Notes under the pieces: model-generated
What the model was told of the DNA's origin: nothing
Seen by the model: only the letters and a program-made list of their open reading frames with translations
Database searches by the model: none
Position numbers and translations under genes: made by a program
Shown here: positions 6,353-15,065 of the stretch, one piece after another
Layout: every line of letters starts with the position of its first letter
Position numbering within the stretch: position 1 is the stretch's first letter
Source of the DNA: Amycolatopsis nivea
GTDB taxonomy: Bacteria; Actinomycetota; Actinomycetes; Mycobacteriales; Pseudonocardiaceae
Reading direction: 5' to 3'
Assembly: GCF_004522235.1 (NCBI RefSeq)
Contig: NZ_SDLT01000056.1
Coordinates: forward strand, 1 to 42,656
DNA length: 42,656 nt

Positions 6353-9300
6353 TCAGCCGAGGCCGAGGGCGAATACGTGGAGGTCCGGATCGGACGGGAG
6401 CGTCACCGTCGCGATCTTCTTGCCCGCCGGGATTTCCAGCGGCGACGTCGCGTAGACCGAGGCGCCGATTCCCTGGCCGCCGGGCTGATTCCGGTACGCG
6501 GTGCGGGCCACGAGCGTATTGCCGAATACTGGTTCGGTTTTTCCGCCCGGCAACACCCAGTCACCGAACGAAAGATCGGCGGTCGCCGTCGTGCCGTCGG
6601 TGAACGCGACCGTCGCGCTCCCGCGATGGTCTCCGTTCGTCGCCGAACCGACGAAAAGCAGGCGGGCGGCTGAAGTTCCACCTAGATCGAGCTTCTGCCC
6701 GGACGGCACCGCGTTGTCCGGACGGCCGGACGGCGCGGCGGGCCAGACGAACGTCGTGCCCGCCGCGTGTCCGGTCGAACCCGGAGTGAGACCGGCGTCC
6801 GCCAGCGCTTTCCGCGAATAGCTGTTTCCGGCACCGTCGAAATTCGCCGAACCGCCGTCGCCGTCGTCGGAAATCCCGGCATTGCCGAAGGTCGCGGCGA
6901 GGCTTCCCTTCGGCGCGACCAAAACAATTACCGAGGAAGAAACGGTATGTCCGGCTCCGCGCAATGTCACCGGCACTTCGTAGTAACCCGCGGGAGTGCC
7001 CGCCGCCGCGGTCACGGTCAGGTCCGTTTTACCGCCGCCGGTGTGGTTGTCGAGCCACACCGAACGCGGTCCGGACACGGTGATCCCGGCGGGCGCCGAC
7101 GTCGAGAGGTTAAGCGAGCGCAGGTGCCCGCCGAGCCGCTGGCCGTTCACCACGACGGTGCCGGAGCCGCCCGGTTCGAGGGTCACCTGGTTGGCCACCG
7201 AGCCGACGAACGGTTCCTCGTTGTCCCGATAGGACGGTGGTTGCGTGTTCGCCGCCCAGTTCCGGTCCGGCTGCGCGGACAGCGCGAAGTCGAGCCGACC
7301 GCCGTTGCGCGCGAGATCTTGCGGCAGCGACGTCCGGTCCCACCGGTGCCCGTTCAGCGCGAGGCCGTGGACGTACTGCGTGGTCGTCGAGGCTCCCGGC
7401 GCGCGGATGTCCAGCGTGCGGCCGCCGGGCAGGGTCAGCACCGCGCGCTCGAACAGCGGGCTGTGCACGGTGAGGTCCGGCGTGCCCGGAGTCGACGGGT
7501 ACAGGCCCAGCGCGGCCCAGACGTACCAGGACGATTGCGCGCCGAGGTCGTCGTTTCCAGGCTCTCCGTCCGGCGTAGCGCTGAACAGCGTGGTCGCGAT
7601 CCGGCGCACCACCTCTTGGGTCTTCCACGGCTGGCCGACGTGGTTGTACATCCAGGGAACGCCGAAGTCGGGCTCGTTGCCCGCCCACATGTACGGCTCG
7701 TTCGGGCCGACGTTGAGCTTCTGGAAGAACGTGTCGAGCCGCGCGGACACCGCCGCCGGACCGCCTATCGCGGTCACCAGCCCGGCCGTGTCCTGCGGCA
7801 CGAGCCAGGTGTACTGCGCGGCGTTGCCCTCGTCGAAACCGTCCTGGCCGAAGGTGCCGGGCGCGGGCGGCTGGTAGGCCGGGCCGTCCGGGAACCGGCC
7901 GTCCTGGCCGCGCGGCTGCAGGTAGCCGGTCGCCGGGTTGAACAGGTGCTGCCAGTTCTGGCCGCGTTTCGCGAAGTCGCGGGCGACGCGTCGGTCGCCG
8001 ATCGCGCCGGCGAACTGCGAGATGGCGAAGTCGTCGATCGCCCATTCCAGCGTGATCGAGGCGCCGACGCGGGCGTGGTCGCCGCGGGAGGCGTCGTTGT
8101 TGGGCAGGTAGCCGCGGGCGAGGTAGTCCGCGATCCCCCGGCGTTCCTGGTACGCGCCGGGCGTCTCGTCCACCGACGTCGCACCCTTGACCAGGTACTT
8201 CAGCGCGGTCTTGACGTCGAAGTCGCGCGCGCCGAAGGCGTAGAGGCTCGACAGCAGCGCGACCGAGCTGTCGCCGGTCATCTGCCCGGTGTAGCCGTTG
8301 GCCATCGGCCAGCGCGGCCACCAGCCGCCCTGGACCGCGTCGTTGGTCAGCGACTGCGCCATGTCGCTGGCTTCCTTCGGGAAAAGCATGCCGTGCAGGG
8401 GCGCGAGCGAGCGGTAGGTATCCCAGTCGGAGAAGTTGGCATACTGCGAATGCCCGGCCGGGAGCGTGCGGACCTGGTTGTCGAAGCCGAGGTAGCGGCC
8501 GTCGGCGTCGTTGAAAGTGTTGGGGTGCATCAGGCCGTGGTAGAGCGCGGTGTAGAACGTTTTGAGCTGCGCGGAGTCCTTGCCCGCCACGCGGATCCGG
8601 CCGAGTGCGTCGCGCCAGGCGTCCTTGGTGCCCTTGCGCATCGCGGCGAAGTCCCAGCCGGGGGTCATGTTCTTCTTCGCACCCTGAACGTCCACATAGG
8701 ACATCGAGACCTTCGCGTGGACCACGCCGGCGTCGCCGAACGTCAGGTACGCCCCGGCTTTCGGCGCGTCGACCTGGTCGCTGCCGGGCTGGACGGTTTT
8801 GCCGTCCCAGGTGCCGTGCGCGGTGAACGGACGGTCGAAGGTGATGTCGTAGAAGACGGTGTACGTGTTCGGCTTTCCGCAGAAATGGCCGGTCGTCGCC
8901 TGGCCGCTGACCTCGCGGTCGCCGGTGATCCGCAGCCCCGCCGCGGAGTTGCCCGCCAGGCTCGCGCCGCCCTTCACGAGCACCTGCGCGTTCTGCCCCG
9001 CCGGGAAGGTGAACGCCGCCATCCCCGTGCGGGTGGTCGCGGTCAGCTCGGTGCGCACGCCGGAATCGGGGAACGTGACCGCGTAGTAGCCGGGTTCAGC
9101 CTGCTCGCCGTCGTGGGTGAAGCGCTCGACCCGGTCCCACGGTTTCGCCCCGACGTCGCCGGTGACCGGCAGGATCGGGACGTCGCCGAACGCGTTGCAG
9201 CCGACCGACGCGTGGTCGAGGCTGAAACCGCGGATCTTGTCGCTGTGGTACTGGTAGCCGGCGTAGGACCCGTCGGTGTCCGGCGAGAACTGCATCATCC

Positions 9301-9490
9301 CGAACGGCGCCGCGGGCCCGGGAAAGTTGTTGATCTCGCCGACGGAGGTACCGCCGCGGCCGGTCCCGATGAGCGGATCCACGTACGCCGCCGGATCGCC
9401 GACCAGGGCCGCCTGCGGCGCGGCCGCCGCGACGGTCCCCGCTCCGACGACCGCCGCCGTCGCCAACGCTGCCACGACTGAGTACCGCAC
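6353..9490 (-). CDS. Secreted GH92 alpha-mannosidase
   Basis: 1045 residues. A Sec signal peptide (MRYSVVAALATAAVVGAGTV, then AAAAPQ) precedes a glycoside hydrolase family 92 catalytic region beginning DPLIGTGRGG (near residue 37). Key signatures are SDWDTYR, GNEPDFGVPWMYN (near 605) and GNDDLGAQSSWYVW (near 643), which supply the catalytic acid and calcium-site residues in known GH92 exo-alpha-mannosidases. After about residue 800 there is an NEW3-like beta domain and a beta-sandwich C-terminus (YSRKALADAGL, HVFALGLG). GTG at 9490 is chosen for its GGAGGT SD and signal peptide; a frame extension to 9658 is not credible. The enzyme should trim mannose from extracellular mannans or glycoproteins. 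It stands alone with no sugar transporter nearby. Confidence 0.9.
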   Translation of the reverse strand: MRYSVVAALATAAVVGAGTVAAAAPQAALVGDPAAYVDPLIGTGRGGTSVGEINNFPGPAAPFGMMQFSPDTDGSYAGYQYHSDKIRGFSLDHASVGCNAFGDVPILPVTGDVGAKPWDRVERFTHDGEQAEPGYYAVTFPDSGVRTELTATTRTGMAAFTFPAGQNAQVLVKGGASLAGNSAAGLRITGDREVSGQATTGHFCGKPNTYTVFYDITFDRPFTAHGTWDGKTVQPGSDQVDAPKAGAYLTFGDAGVVHAKVSMSYVDVQGAKKNMTPGWDFAAMRKGTKDAWRDALGRIRVAGKDSAQLKTFYTALYHGLMHPNTFNDADGRYLGFDNQVRTLPAGHSQYANFSDWDTYRSLAPLHGMLFPKEASDMAQSLTNDAVQGGWWPRWPMANGYTGQMTGDSSVALLSSLYAFGARDFDVKTALKYLVKGATSVDETPGAYQERRGIADYLARGYLPNNDASRGDHARVGASITLEWAIDDFAISQFAGAIGDRRVARDFAKRGQNWQHLFNPATGYLQPRGQDGRFPDGPAYQPPAPGTFGQDGFDEGNAAQYTWLVPQDTAGLVTAIGGPAAVSARLDTFFQKLNVGPNEPYMWAGNEPDFGVPWMYNHVGQPWKTQEVVRRIATTLFSATPDGEPGNDDLGAQSSWYVWAALGLYPSTPGTPDLTVHSPLFERAVLTLPGGRTLDIRAPGASTTTQYVHGLALNGHRWDRTSLPQDLARNGGRLDFALSAQPDRNWAANTQPPSYRDNEEPFVGSVANQVTLEPGGSGTVVVNGQRLGGHLRSLNLSTSAPAGITVSGPRSVWLDNHTGGGKTDLTVTAAAGTPAGYYEVPVTLRGAGHTVSSSVIVLVAPKGSLAATFGNAGISDDGDGGSANFDGAGNSYSRKALADAGLTPGSTGHAAGTTFVWPAAPSGRPDNAVPSGQKLDLGGTSAARLLFVGSATNGDHRGSATVAFTDGTTATADLSFGDWVLPGGKTEPVFGNTLVARTAYRNQPGGQGIGASVYATSPLEIPAGKKIATVTLPSDPDLHVFALGLG

Positions 9491-9562
9491 AGCACCTCCC
9501 AGACCTCGTGTTGTCCGACCTTTCCGGCTCGCGGGCGGCGAGGTCAACCGGATGACAGAGAT

Positions 9563-9584
9563 CTGGCCGGTTTCGACCGGACAG
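9563..9584. promoter_or_regulatory. Operator-like dyad upstream of GH92 gene
   Basis: CTGGCCGGT and ACCGGACAG form an imperfect inverted repeat (8 of 9 pairs) around TTCG in the 210-bp divergent gap between the mannosidase and cupin genes. It is 73 bp from the mannosidase start, a position suited to an operator. The regulator is unknown. Confidence 0.35.
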
Positions 9585-9700
9585 ACATCCGACCGGCGGC
9601 ACGGCAGACTCCTGCGGAGGTGCGTACGGGAATCAGATTCCGTCCGGGGTTTCCGCACAGACCTGCGCTTCGCGTGCCTGCCGGGCTAACCTCGACGGAC

Positions 9701-10009
9701 ATGACAGAACCTGCCACCCGGGACGTCGAGGGCCACGAGGTCGGCTCCGGCGTCTCCGTCATCCGCGAATACGCCACCGAGCCCGGCACCGGACCGCGGC
9801 TGCACCGGCATCCCTACCGCGAAACCTTCGTCATCCAGCGCGGGCGCGCGTTGTTCACCATCGGCGAGGAGCAGCGCGAGGGGGTCGCCGGGGAGGTGCT
9901 CGTCGCTCCGGCGAACACCCCGCACAAGTTCGTTTCCCTCGGTCCCGGACCCTACGAGGCGGTGCACATCCACGAGAACGACCGGTTCGTCACCGAGTGG
10001 CTGGAGTGA
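9701..10009 (+). CDS. Cupin_2 domain protein
   Basis: 102-residue single cupin barrel. Motif 1 is LHRHPYRETFVIQRGRALFTIG (metal ligands His, His, Glu) and motif 2 is APANTPHKFVSLGP (His ligand), so a metal can be bound. Small cupins of this kind serve as binding proteins, isomerases or dioxygenases; no substrate can be named. ATG at 9701 begins MTEPATRD; the frame is open further upstream but without a domain. Divergent from the GH92 gene. Confidence 0.8.
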   Translation: MTEPATRDVEGHEVGSGVSVIREYATEPGTGPRLHRHPYRETFVIQRGRALFTIGEEQREGVAGEVLVAPANTPHKFVSLGPGPYEAVHIHENDRFVTEWLE

Positions 10010-10088
10010 GGTCGAGCCGCATTTGTACGTCCCGTGTATCCCGTTCGGCGATGCTCGGCCCGGACCGACCAGGACCGGGAGGACACGG

Positions 10089-10916
10089 ATGCTCAGGAAA
10101 CTCGCAGTGCTCACCGCCGGAGCCGCGGCGGCGGCCACGGTCGCCGTCGCCGTTCCGGGCGTCGCCGCGGCGCTGCCGGCGGCGAACATGGAGGCCGTGC
10201 TGCTCGCGGCCCAGATCGACCCGCAGCGCGCCGACAGCACGCAGACCCCGGGCGCGCACGACAGCGTCCTGCTGGTCGAGAAGGCGCTGCAGGCGAAGGG
10301 GCTGCTGGACGCCAAGTACGTCGACGGCTACTTCGGCACCACCACGATCGACGCCTACTCGAAGTACCAGAAATCCCTTGGCTACACCGGAATCGACGCG
10401 TCCGGCCTGCCCGGCAAGACGTCGATGGAGAAGCTCGGCTCCGGCAAGTACACGGTGTCGAACGTCGTGTCCGCGGGCAGCCACGTGACTTACCACGGCG
10501 TCACGCTGAACACGCGCACCAAGGCGATGCTCCAGGCGGCGGAGAAGCTGTTCGGCAAGGACGTCGGCCTCACCCAGGGTTCGTACAACCCGGGCGGCGT
10601 CGGCGCGTCTGCCGGAACGCACGACGGCGGCGGCGCTTTCGACGTCTCGGTGGCGAACATGTCCTCGGCGACCCGCACTGAATTCGCCAAGGATCTCCGG
10701 AAAGTCGGGTTCGCGGCCTGGGTGCGCACGCCGTCCCAGGGCGACTGGGGCTACCACATCCACGCGATCGCGGTGAACGACCCGGATCTGTCCTCGGGCG
10801 CGCAGCACCAGGTCGGCGCTTATTACCTCGGGCAGAACGGCCTCGCCAACCACGGCAAGGACGACGGCCCCGCGGTCAACCCGAAGCTGACCTGGGAGCA
10901 GTACCAGCGCGGCTGA
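10089..10916 (+). CDS. Secreted M15-like peptidase with PG-binding-like domain
   Basis: 275 residues. A signal peptide (MLRKLAVLTAGAAAAATVAVA, AAALPA) is followed by a peptidoglycan-binding-like helical module (VLLVEKALQAKGLLDAKYVDGYFGTTTIDAYSKYQ, about 60-100). The C-terminal half has the zinc motif of M15 D-Ala-D-Ala carboxypeptidase-like enzymes: GTHDGGGAFDVS (His and Asp ligands) and WGYHIHAI (His ligand). It likely acts in the cell wall or medium on peptidoglycan or a peptide. ATG at 10089 follows GGAGGACACGG. A hairpin terminator lies 7 bp past the stop. Confidence 0.75.
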   Translation: MLRKLAVLTAGAAAAATVAVAVPGVAAALPAANMEAVLLAAQIDPQRADSTQTPGAHDSVLLVEKALQAKGLLDAKYVDGYFGTTTIDAYSKYQKSLGYTGIDASGLPGKTSMEKLGSGKYTVSNVVSAGSHVTYHGVTLNTRTKAMLQAAEKLFGKDVGLTQGSYNPGGVGASAGTHDGGGAFDVSVANMSSATRTEFAKDLRKVGFAAWVRTPSQGDWGYHIHAIAVNDPDLSSGAQHQVGAYYLGQNGLANHGKDDGPAVNPKLTWEQYQRG

Positions 10917-10922
10917 CTCACC

Positions 10923-10958
10923 CGGCTGCCGCATTTGCTGGCGCGAGTGCGGCAGCCG
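10923..10958 (+). terminator. Hairpin terminator after M15-like gene
   Basis: CGGCTGCCGCA (10923-10933) pairs perfectly with TGCGGCAGCCG (10948-10958), with a 14-nt loop, followed by TGGTTTTCT. The LLM gene begins only 15 bp further on, so its transcript must either read through or start inside this element. Confidence 0.7.
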
Positions 10959-10973
10959 TGGTTTTCTGGTGCC

Positions 10974-11792
10974 ATGGCGGGAAAAACATTTCGGTTCGGG
11001 GTCGTCGCGGCAGCGCAGGAGGGCGGCGCGAAATGGCGCGAAACGGCCCGTCGCGCGGAGGATCTCGGATATTCGACCCTGCTGTCGCCGGACAATCTCC
11101 GCCTCCCCACCCCGACCGCGGCGCTGGCCATCGCGGCGGCGGTGACGACCGAACTGCGGGTCGGCACGTTCGTCTACGCCAGCCCGCTGCGCACCCCGCG
11201 CGCGGCCGCGTGGGAGGCGCACAGCCTCAGCGTGCTCACCGAGCGCCGGTTCGAGATGGGGATCGGCACCGGGATCCCGCCGATGCGCGAGGCCGCCGCC
11301 GAACTGGGCCTGCCGTACGGCACCGGCCCGGAGCGGCTCGCTCAGGTGTCGGACACGATCTCGCACCTGCGCCGCCTCGACGGTGACGCGCACACGCCGG
11401 TGATGGTCGCCGCGGGCGGTCCGAAAGCCCGGCGGCTGGCCGGGGAACGGGCAGACATCGTCACTCTCGCGGGCAGCGTACTCGCGAGCCGCGCCGAGAC
11501 CGCGGAGTACGCCGCCGAGATCCGCTCGGCGGCCGGCGGCCGGGACGTCGAACTGGCGATGAACATTTTCGTCGTCGGCGAAGAGATCCCGCCGTGGATC
11601 CGCGGTTTCATCGGGCACGACCACGAAACCCTCGTCGAGCACGACTCCCTCACCCTCCTGCGCGGCGGACCGGCCGCGATGGCCGACGAGCTGCAGCGGC
11701 GGCGGGAGGAGCTCGGGGTGTCGTACTACAGCGTGAACGGCGCGTTCATCCAGGACTTCGCCCCGGTGATCGCGCGGCTCGCCGGGCGCTGA
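10974..11792 (+). CDS. LLM class flavin-dependent oxidoreductase
   Basis: 272 residues of the bacterial-luciferase-like (LLM) fold, probably F420- or FMN-dependent. Visible family features are FRFGVVAAAQEGG at the start, the second strand LRVGTFVYASPLRTP, LSVLTERRFEMGIGTGIPP, and VMVAAGGPKARRLAGERADIVTL (strand 7 and the phosphate loop). The substrate is not predictable. It ends LGVSYYSVN...RLAGR. Pieces of a second, related gene lie just downstream (11798-11849) and beyond the island (15066-15192), so there was once a tandem pair. Only a weak SD precedes the ATG. Confidence 0.85.
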   Translation: MAGKTFRFGVVAAAQEGGAKWRETARRAEDLGYSTLLSPDNLRLPTPTAALAIAAAVTTELRVGTFVYASPLRTPRAAAWEAHSLSVLTERRFEMGIGTGIPPMREAAAELGLPYGTGPERLAQVSDTISHLRRLDGDAHTPVMVAAGGPKARRLAGERADIVTLAGSVLASRAETAEYAAEIRSAAGGRDVELAMNIFVVGEEIPPWIRGFIGHDHETLVEHDSLTLLRGGPAAMADELQRRREELGVSYYSVNGAFIQDFAPVIARLAGR

Positions 11793-11797
11793 CAGGT

Positions 11798-11849
11798 CTC
11801 GAACCAACAATCGACATTCTCGCCGTCAGCGAAGAAATCTCACCTCGGA
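11798..11849 (+). pseudogene. Left remnant of a second LLM oxidoreductase
   Basis: Reading from CTC at 11798 gives LEPTIDILAVSEEISPR, which lines up with VELAMNIFVVGEEIPPW (residues 192-208) of the intact LLM gene. About 30 of 40 bases match around the EEI codons. It starts 5 bp after the intact gene's stop; homology then stops abruptly where the low-G+C island begins. Confidence 0.55.
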
Positions 11850-12309
11850 CACCAGAACTGGTGAGGTTTCCCGAAAAGTCTCGCAGCAACCGATCACCCA
11901 GTACAAGGGTAGTCGGCTTTCCTCGTTGACCGTCTTTGTCACGGTCTCCAGACGGTGGTCCGTATGCCGCTGTGCCGGCGCGCCGCTCAACCCAAAGTCT
12001 GGCCAGCCTCGCCTCTTGCAGCGTCGGCTCCGGACACCGAAGAGGTACCTTTGTCTGCTGCGCCGTCCCGAATTCGACGGATGGATTGGTCTACGACCGT
12101 CTCGTCTCGATGTCTCTGGACGGCTGTCCGCGACCACGGTGACGACGCAGCGTCGGTGTCGTCGGATTTCGAAAGTAGCAAGCCTGGCACTACCCACCGG
12201 TCATGCTTCTCACACCGAAGGCGAAGTCTCTACCGACGTTAATCGAAACGATCTCTGGGTCGGCGAATTTAACTGATCGATACTCTACCGGCGAGCAGAC
12301 CAGAGACAA

Positions 12310-13767
12310 TCAAGTGGTTCCCTGCCTGCACTTTTCCTTAAGCCAATCGATCAGCTGGTCAGCCTCGCTCTTGTGCAGATGATCAGTCAGCAGGAGTTCC
12401 ACAAAAGCTCGAACCACTTGAGTTGTGTTCCCATAATGCTTACCTAGCTCCGCTAGCCAGTCGTGGTGGTCATGGCCGGCCGTGGACTCCAGGAGCATGC
12501 GAAGTCGCTCGGCACCACCGGCTAATGGCGGGCTCCAAGACGAAGAGGAGTCTGCTCGCCACCTGTCCGTAGCTGCGCGCAGCACAATCTCAGGTGCTTC
12601 ACTGCCCGGAAGATACCCGAATTGTGCCAAGTCAGCACTGCCTCGCTGGTCACCGTCGAGAACACCGATCACCGCGAACCTATCTGGGCCGGCACTTCGG
12701 ATCTCGTCGAGCAAGCGATGCACGCCAGACTCCCCTGATCGGGCATACCGTATGGTGACAGCACCGCTTAGGTCCGGGGCCGCAGCCTCAATCACCGCAC
12801 GTAGGACCTGCTGGGCTGCCGCGTCCTCAACAATAACAACCGCGCAACTGCTGGCTCGGATGCCCAGGAAATCGCTGATCGCTTGAATCCCCAGGTCATG
12901 CCGGAAACCCTGTTCAGGTGGCCCTTTCAGGAGGGTCACGTTGCCGTCCGGCAACGGGTTGATGATTCCGGGTGAGTGGCTAGACACCACCATAGTTAGG
13001 TCCTGCTCGACCGCGAAAGCTGCCAACGCATCGGTCAAAGCGCGCTGCGAGAAAGACGCCAAATGGCTCTCCGGCTCCTCAAGCAGCACGACCGTGCCCG
13101 GCTCCAAGTTGCGGAGCCGCCACAGCAGATACGTGACCACCAGCTCTCCTCGCCCCATCCCAAGGAGGTCATATGTCTGGCTGTGCGCCTCGACTACGAA
13201 GTATGGGGTCGGGTTGTCGTCCTCACTGAACGCCGTTACTTCGTAGACCTCGATAGCCGCATAGGACCTCCGCAGGATATGACCGACCCTCCGGACGTCC
13301 TCCGCCAGCAGCGGCGCGGGATCTACCCCTTCTTTTAGGTCTTCCCGGTTGTCGTCACCGCTGAACAGCCGGATAAGCCCTTCGGTCTCCGCAGAGGGAT
13401 CGATGTACACAACCGACGAAGGTCCCTCGCCTGACCTCAGTCGCTTTGACCGGTCGTAGTCCACTGTCCATTCCGCACCTGCGGTGCTACCGGTTACTGA
13501 GATCGACGACAGCCAGTGAGGCAGCTCTGGAATATGCCGTTGTCGATCTTCCTCGTCGCCATCGCCAAGACATCGAGCCAGCGCGCCGAGCGTGCGCGAC
13601 TTTCCCGCACCGTTGCCACCGCACAGAACGGTGATTCCGGGCCCGAAGGTGAGGACATGCTCTTCCTTGTCTAAGTCGCGAAGTTCTGCTCTCGTGAGTT
13701 GACTGGTATAGTTGCGCTTCGACAACTGCGCTAGAATCCGCTCCCGGGCGACCTGCCTCAAAGCCAC
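12310..13767 (-). CDS. AAA ATPase with TOPRIM-like C-terminus (OLD-like)
   Basis: 485 residues. The ATPase half has Walker A GGNGAGKS (50-57), an ABC-like signature region LGMGRGELVV, Walker B VVLLEEPESHL (near 229) and a switch His in SSHSP (near 260). This is the layout of SMC/ABC-type ATPases such as OLD, GajA and AriA. The C-terminal half resembles a TOPRIM domain: CAVVIVEDAAAQQVL (near 312) and GVLDGDQRG (near 370, DxD-like), but the usual VEGxxD is VEDAAA, so nuclease activity is uncertain. GTG at 13767 is chosen: GGGGGGAG precedes it and it overlaps the DUF262 stop by 10 bp (GTGGCTTTGA), indicating translational coupling. It probably forms a phage-defence or stress module with that protein. 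Confidence 0.8.
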   Translation of the reverse strand: MALRQVARERILAQLSKRNYTSQLTRAELRDLDKEEHVLTFGPGITVLCGGNGAGKSRTLGALARCLGDGDEEDRQRHIPELPHWLSSISVTGSTAGAEWTVDYDRSKRLRSGEGPSSVVYIDPSAETEGLIRLFSGDDNREDLKEGVDPAPLLAEDVRRVGHILRRSYAAIEVYEVTAFSEDDNPTPYFVVEAHSQTYDLLGMGRGELVVTYLLWRLRNLEPGTVVLLEEPESHLASFSQRALTDALAAFAVEQDLTMVVSSHSPGIINPLPDGNVTLLKGPPEQGFRHDLGIQAISDFLGIRASSCAVVIVEDAAAQQVLRAVIEAAAPDLSGAVTIRYARSGESGVHRLLDEIRSAGPDRFAVIGVLDGDQRGSADLAQFGYLPGSEAPEIVLRAATDRWRADSSSSWSPPLAGGAERLRMLLESTAGHDHHDWLAELGKHYGNTTQVVRAFVELLLTDHLHKSEADQLIDWLKEKCRQGTT

Positions 13768-14912
13768 GGAAACTCCCCCCAATCCACGGCCATGGCGAAC
13801 TCGTAGAGCCCACGATCCGCATTTACCTGGCCAGCCCGCTTCCAAGCCCGACCAATTTCCTCAGGTAACGGCGTCGCGCCAGTGGACAGCGGAACGCGGT
13901 CCGAGAACAACATCCATGCGGTCAGGTCGCGTAGGACGACCGAGGACACGTCCGCAACCCGAGATGTGGCACGATCATTGAAGACAGTCAGAACGGCACG
14001 GGCGCGCCCTGTCGTGAGGTCAGACTTCACCCGGCTCTGCTCTACAAGCTCGATTACGTCTGCGAGACCGGAGCCGTAGCTACCAAGGAGATCGTGGCGG
14101 TGCAGCTTCGCAGCCATGCATAACCAAGTGTGGATGGTAGCCTTGTTCGGCTTGCGCGATCCCGAGCGATTCAACAATGGAAGACTGAGAACGAACTTGA
14201 TAGATTGCTTTGCCTGATTGACGGTTTCATCCGGGAACACCTCCGTGGAGCGGTACCTATTGGTAATCCGCTGCGCCGTCACCTTCTCAGTGAGAGACCG
14301 TTTCTCCAGAGTCAGCAAGAAACGGGCAATCAAGTCGTCATAAGCCATTCTGGCGTTCGAAAAGCCGATCCGATCCGCAGCTAAACCTTCATTGACCGCC
14401 CACGCAACGAGGCCGCGGACCTGATTGCGCGGACCTCCGACAAAGGCGTTCCGTTTCTCTGCCTCGGTGAGACTGGTGGGCTGGTTGAGCCGGAAGAAGA
14501 GCTCGTGCGGCTCGTCCGGGGTGTAGTCGGTCAGCGCGAACACGCGGATCGGGAACTGATTGAAACTTCGCTTGCGCGCGGGCGGCAACTGCTCGTAGCC
14601 GAAGTCGTTTAATTCGGTAATAGCAGGATCGATGGGTTCAATCTTGCCATCGATTGTGAACTTGTTGAGCACAAAGTCGCGGATGGCCGTCAGTCGCTGC
14701 TGACCGTCGAGCACGTCGTAAGTGTTGTCCTCCTTTGCTACCAAATGGATCGGCGGGACGTGCCATCCCCGAAGAATGCTGTCAATCAGACGCTGCTTCT
14801 TGTTCTTCGTCCAGACTTCACCTCGCTGAAACTCCGGCTGAAGATCGTATGTGCCGTCGTCGATGCGATTGTAAATAGTTGAGATGTCCGGGTCACTGGT
14901 AGTGAATTTCAC
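13758..14912 (-). CDS. DUF262 (GmrSD/ParB-like) domain protein
   Basis: 384 residues. The N-terminal DUF262 domain has the family hallmarks DLQPEFQRGEVW (23-34), KKQRLIDSILRG, and DGQQR (69-73), the nucleotide-interaction motif known from GmrSD and SspE restriction proteins. The remaining 250 or so residues are alpha-helical and unrecognised. In particular I see no DUF1524/HNH nuclease motif, unlike GmrS-GmrD fusions or SspE. Start GTG at 14912 has GGAGG 10 nt upstream. First gene of a two-gene operon: the ATPase start lies inside its last codons. Family and context suggest a sensor subunit whose effector is the ATPase/TOPRIM partner; this is inference. Confidence 0.85.
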   Translation of the reverse strand: MKFTTSDPDISTIYNRIDDGTYDLQPEFQRGEVWTKNKKQRLIDSILRGWHVPPIHLVAKEDNTYDVLDGQQRLTAIRDFVLNKFTIDGKIEPIDPAITELNDFGYEQLPPARKRSFNQFPIRVFALTDYTPDEPHELFFRLNQPTSLTEAEKRNAFVGGPRNQVRGLVAWAVNEGLAADRIGFSNARMAYDDLIARFLLTLEKRSLTEKVTAQRITNRYRSTEVFPDETVNQAKQSIKFVLSLPLLNRSGSRKPNKATIHTWLCMAAKLHRHDLLGSYGSGLADVIELVEQSRVKSDLTTGRARAVLTVFNDRATSRVADVSSVVLRDLTAWMLFSDRVPLSTGATPLPEEIGRAWKRAGQVNADRGLYEFAMAVDWGEFPWL

Positions 14913-15065
14913 CCGTTCCCTGCCTCCTGCTGGTCCCCTCGGACGGCGTCGATCAGTAGCAGCCGATCGTACCGGGAAGTGCGCTGGTCGCTGCTAGCAG
15001 TCCTAGGCTCAACTCAATGCGAGCATTATGGCTAGCGAGCAAGATCGCCCCCAGGCCCCACCAAA

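Larger units (their letters stand above)
11846..15065. other. Low-G+C genomic island inserted in an LLM gene
   Basis: About 3.2 kb with visibly more A/T than either flank, including at third codon positions. It holds two co-oriented minus-strand genes (DUF262 protein, then AAA/TOPRIM-like ATPase) and no transposase or integrase. Both edges touch fragments of one broken LLM oxidoreductase gene, which marks the insertion site between codons equivalent to about 208 and 223. The 464 bp at 11846-12309 contain only weak, Arg-rich frames that I do not accept as genes. The 153 bp at 14913-15065 are the upstream region of the operon and contain the palindrome CTGCTAGCAG (14991-15000). Confidence 0.7.

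Noticed and set aside
3525..6673. Very long frames on both strands (811 and 1022 codons) across the MarR-LexA-MFS region
   Set aside because: They are Arg/Gly/Ala-rich shadows of high-G+C genes, overlap recognisable genes in other frames and have no domain.
6767..9481. 904-codon plus-strand frame opposite the mannosidase
   Set aside because: Complementary to a complete GH92 gene; composition is typical antisense of high-G+C coding DNA.
11826..12276. Frames of about 120 codons on either strand in the left part of the island
   Set aside because: Arg/Ser-rich, no SD, no recognisable family, mutually overlapping; the first codons of one even fall in the LLM remnant.
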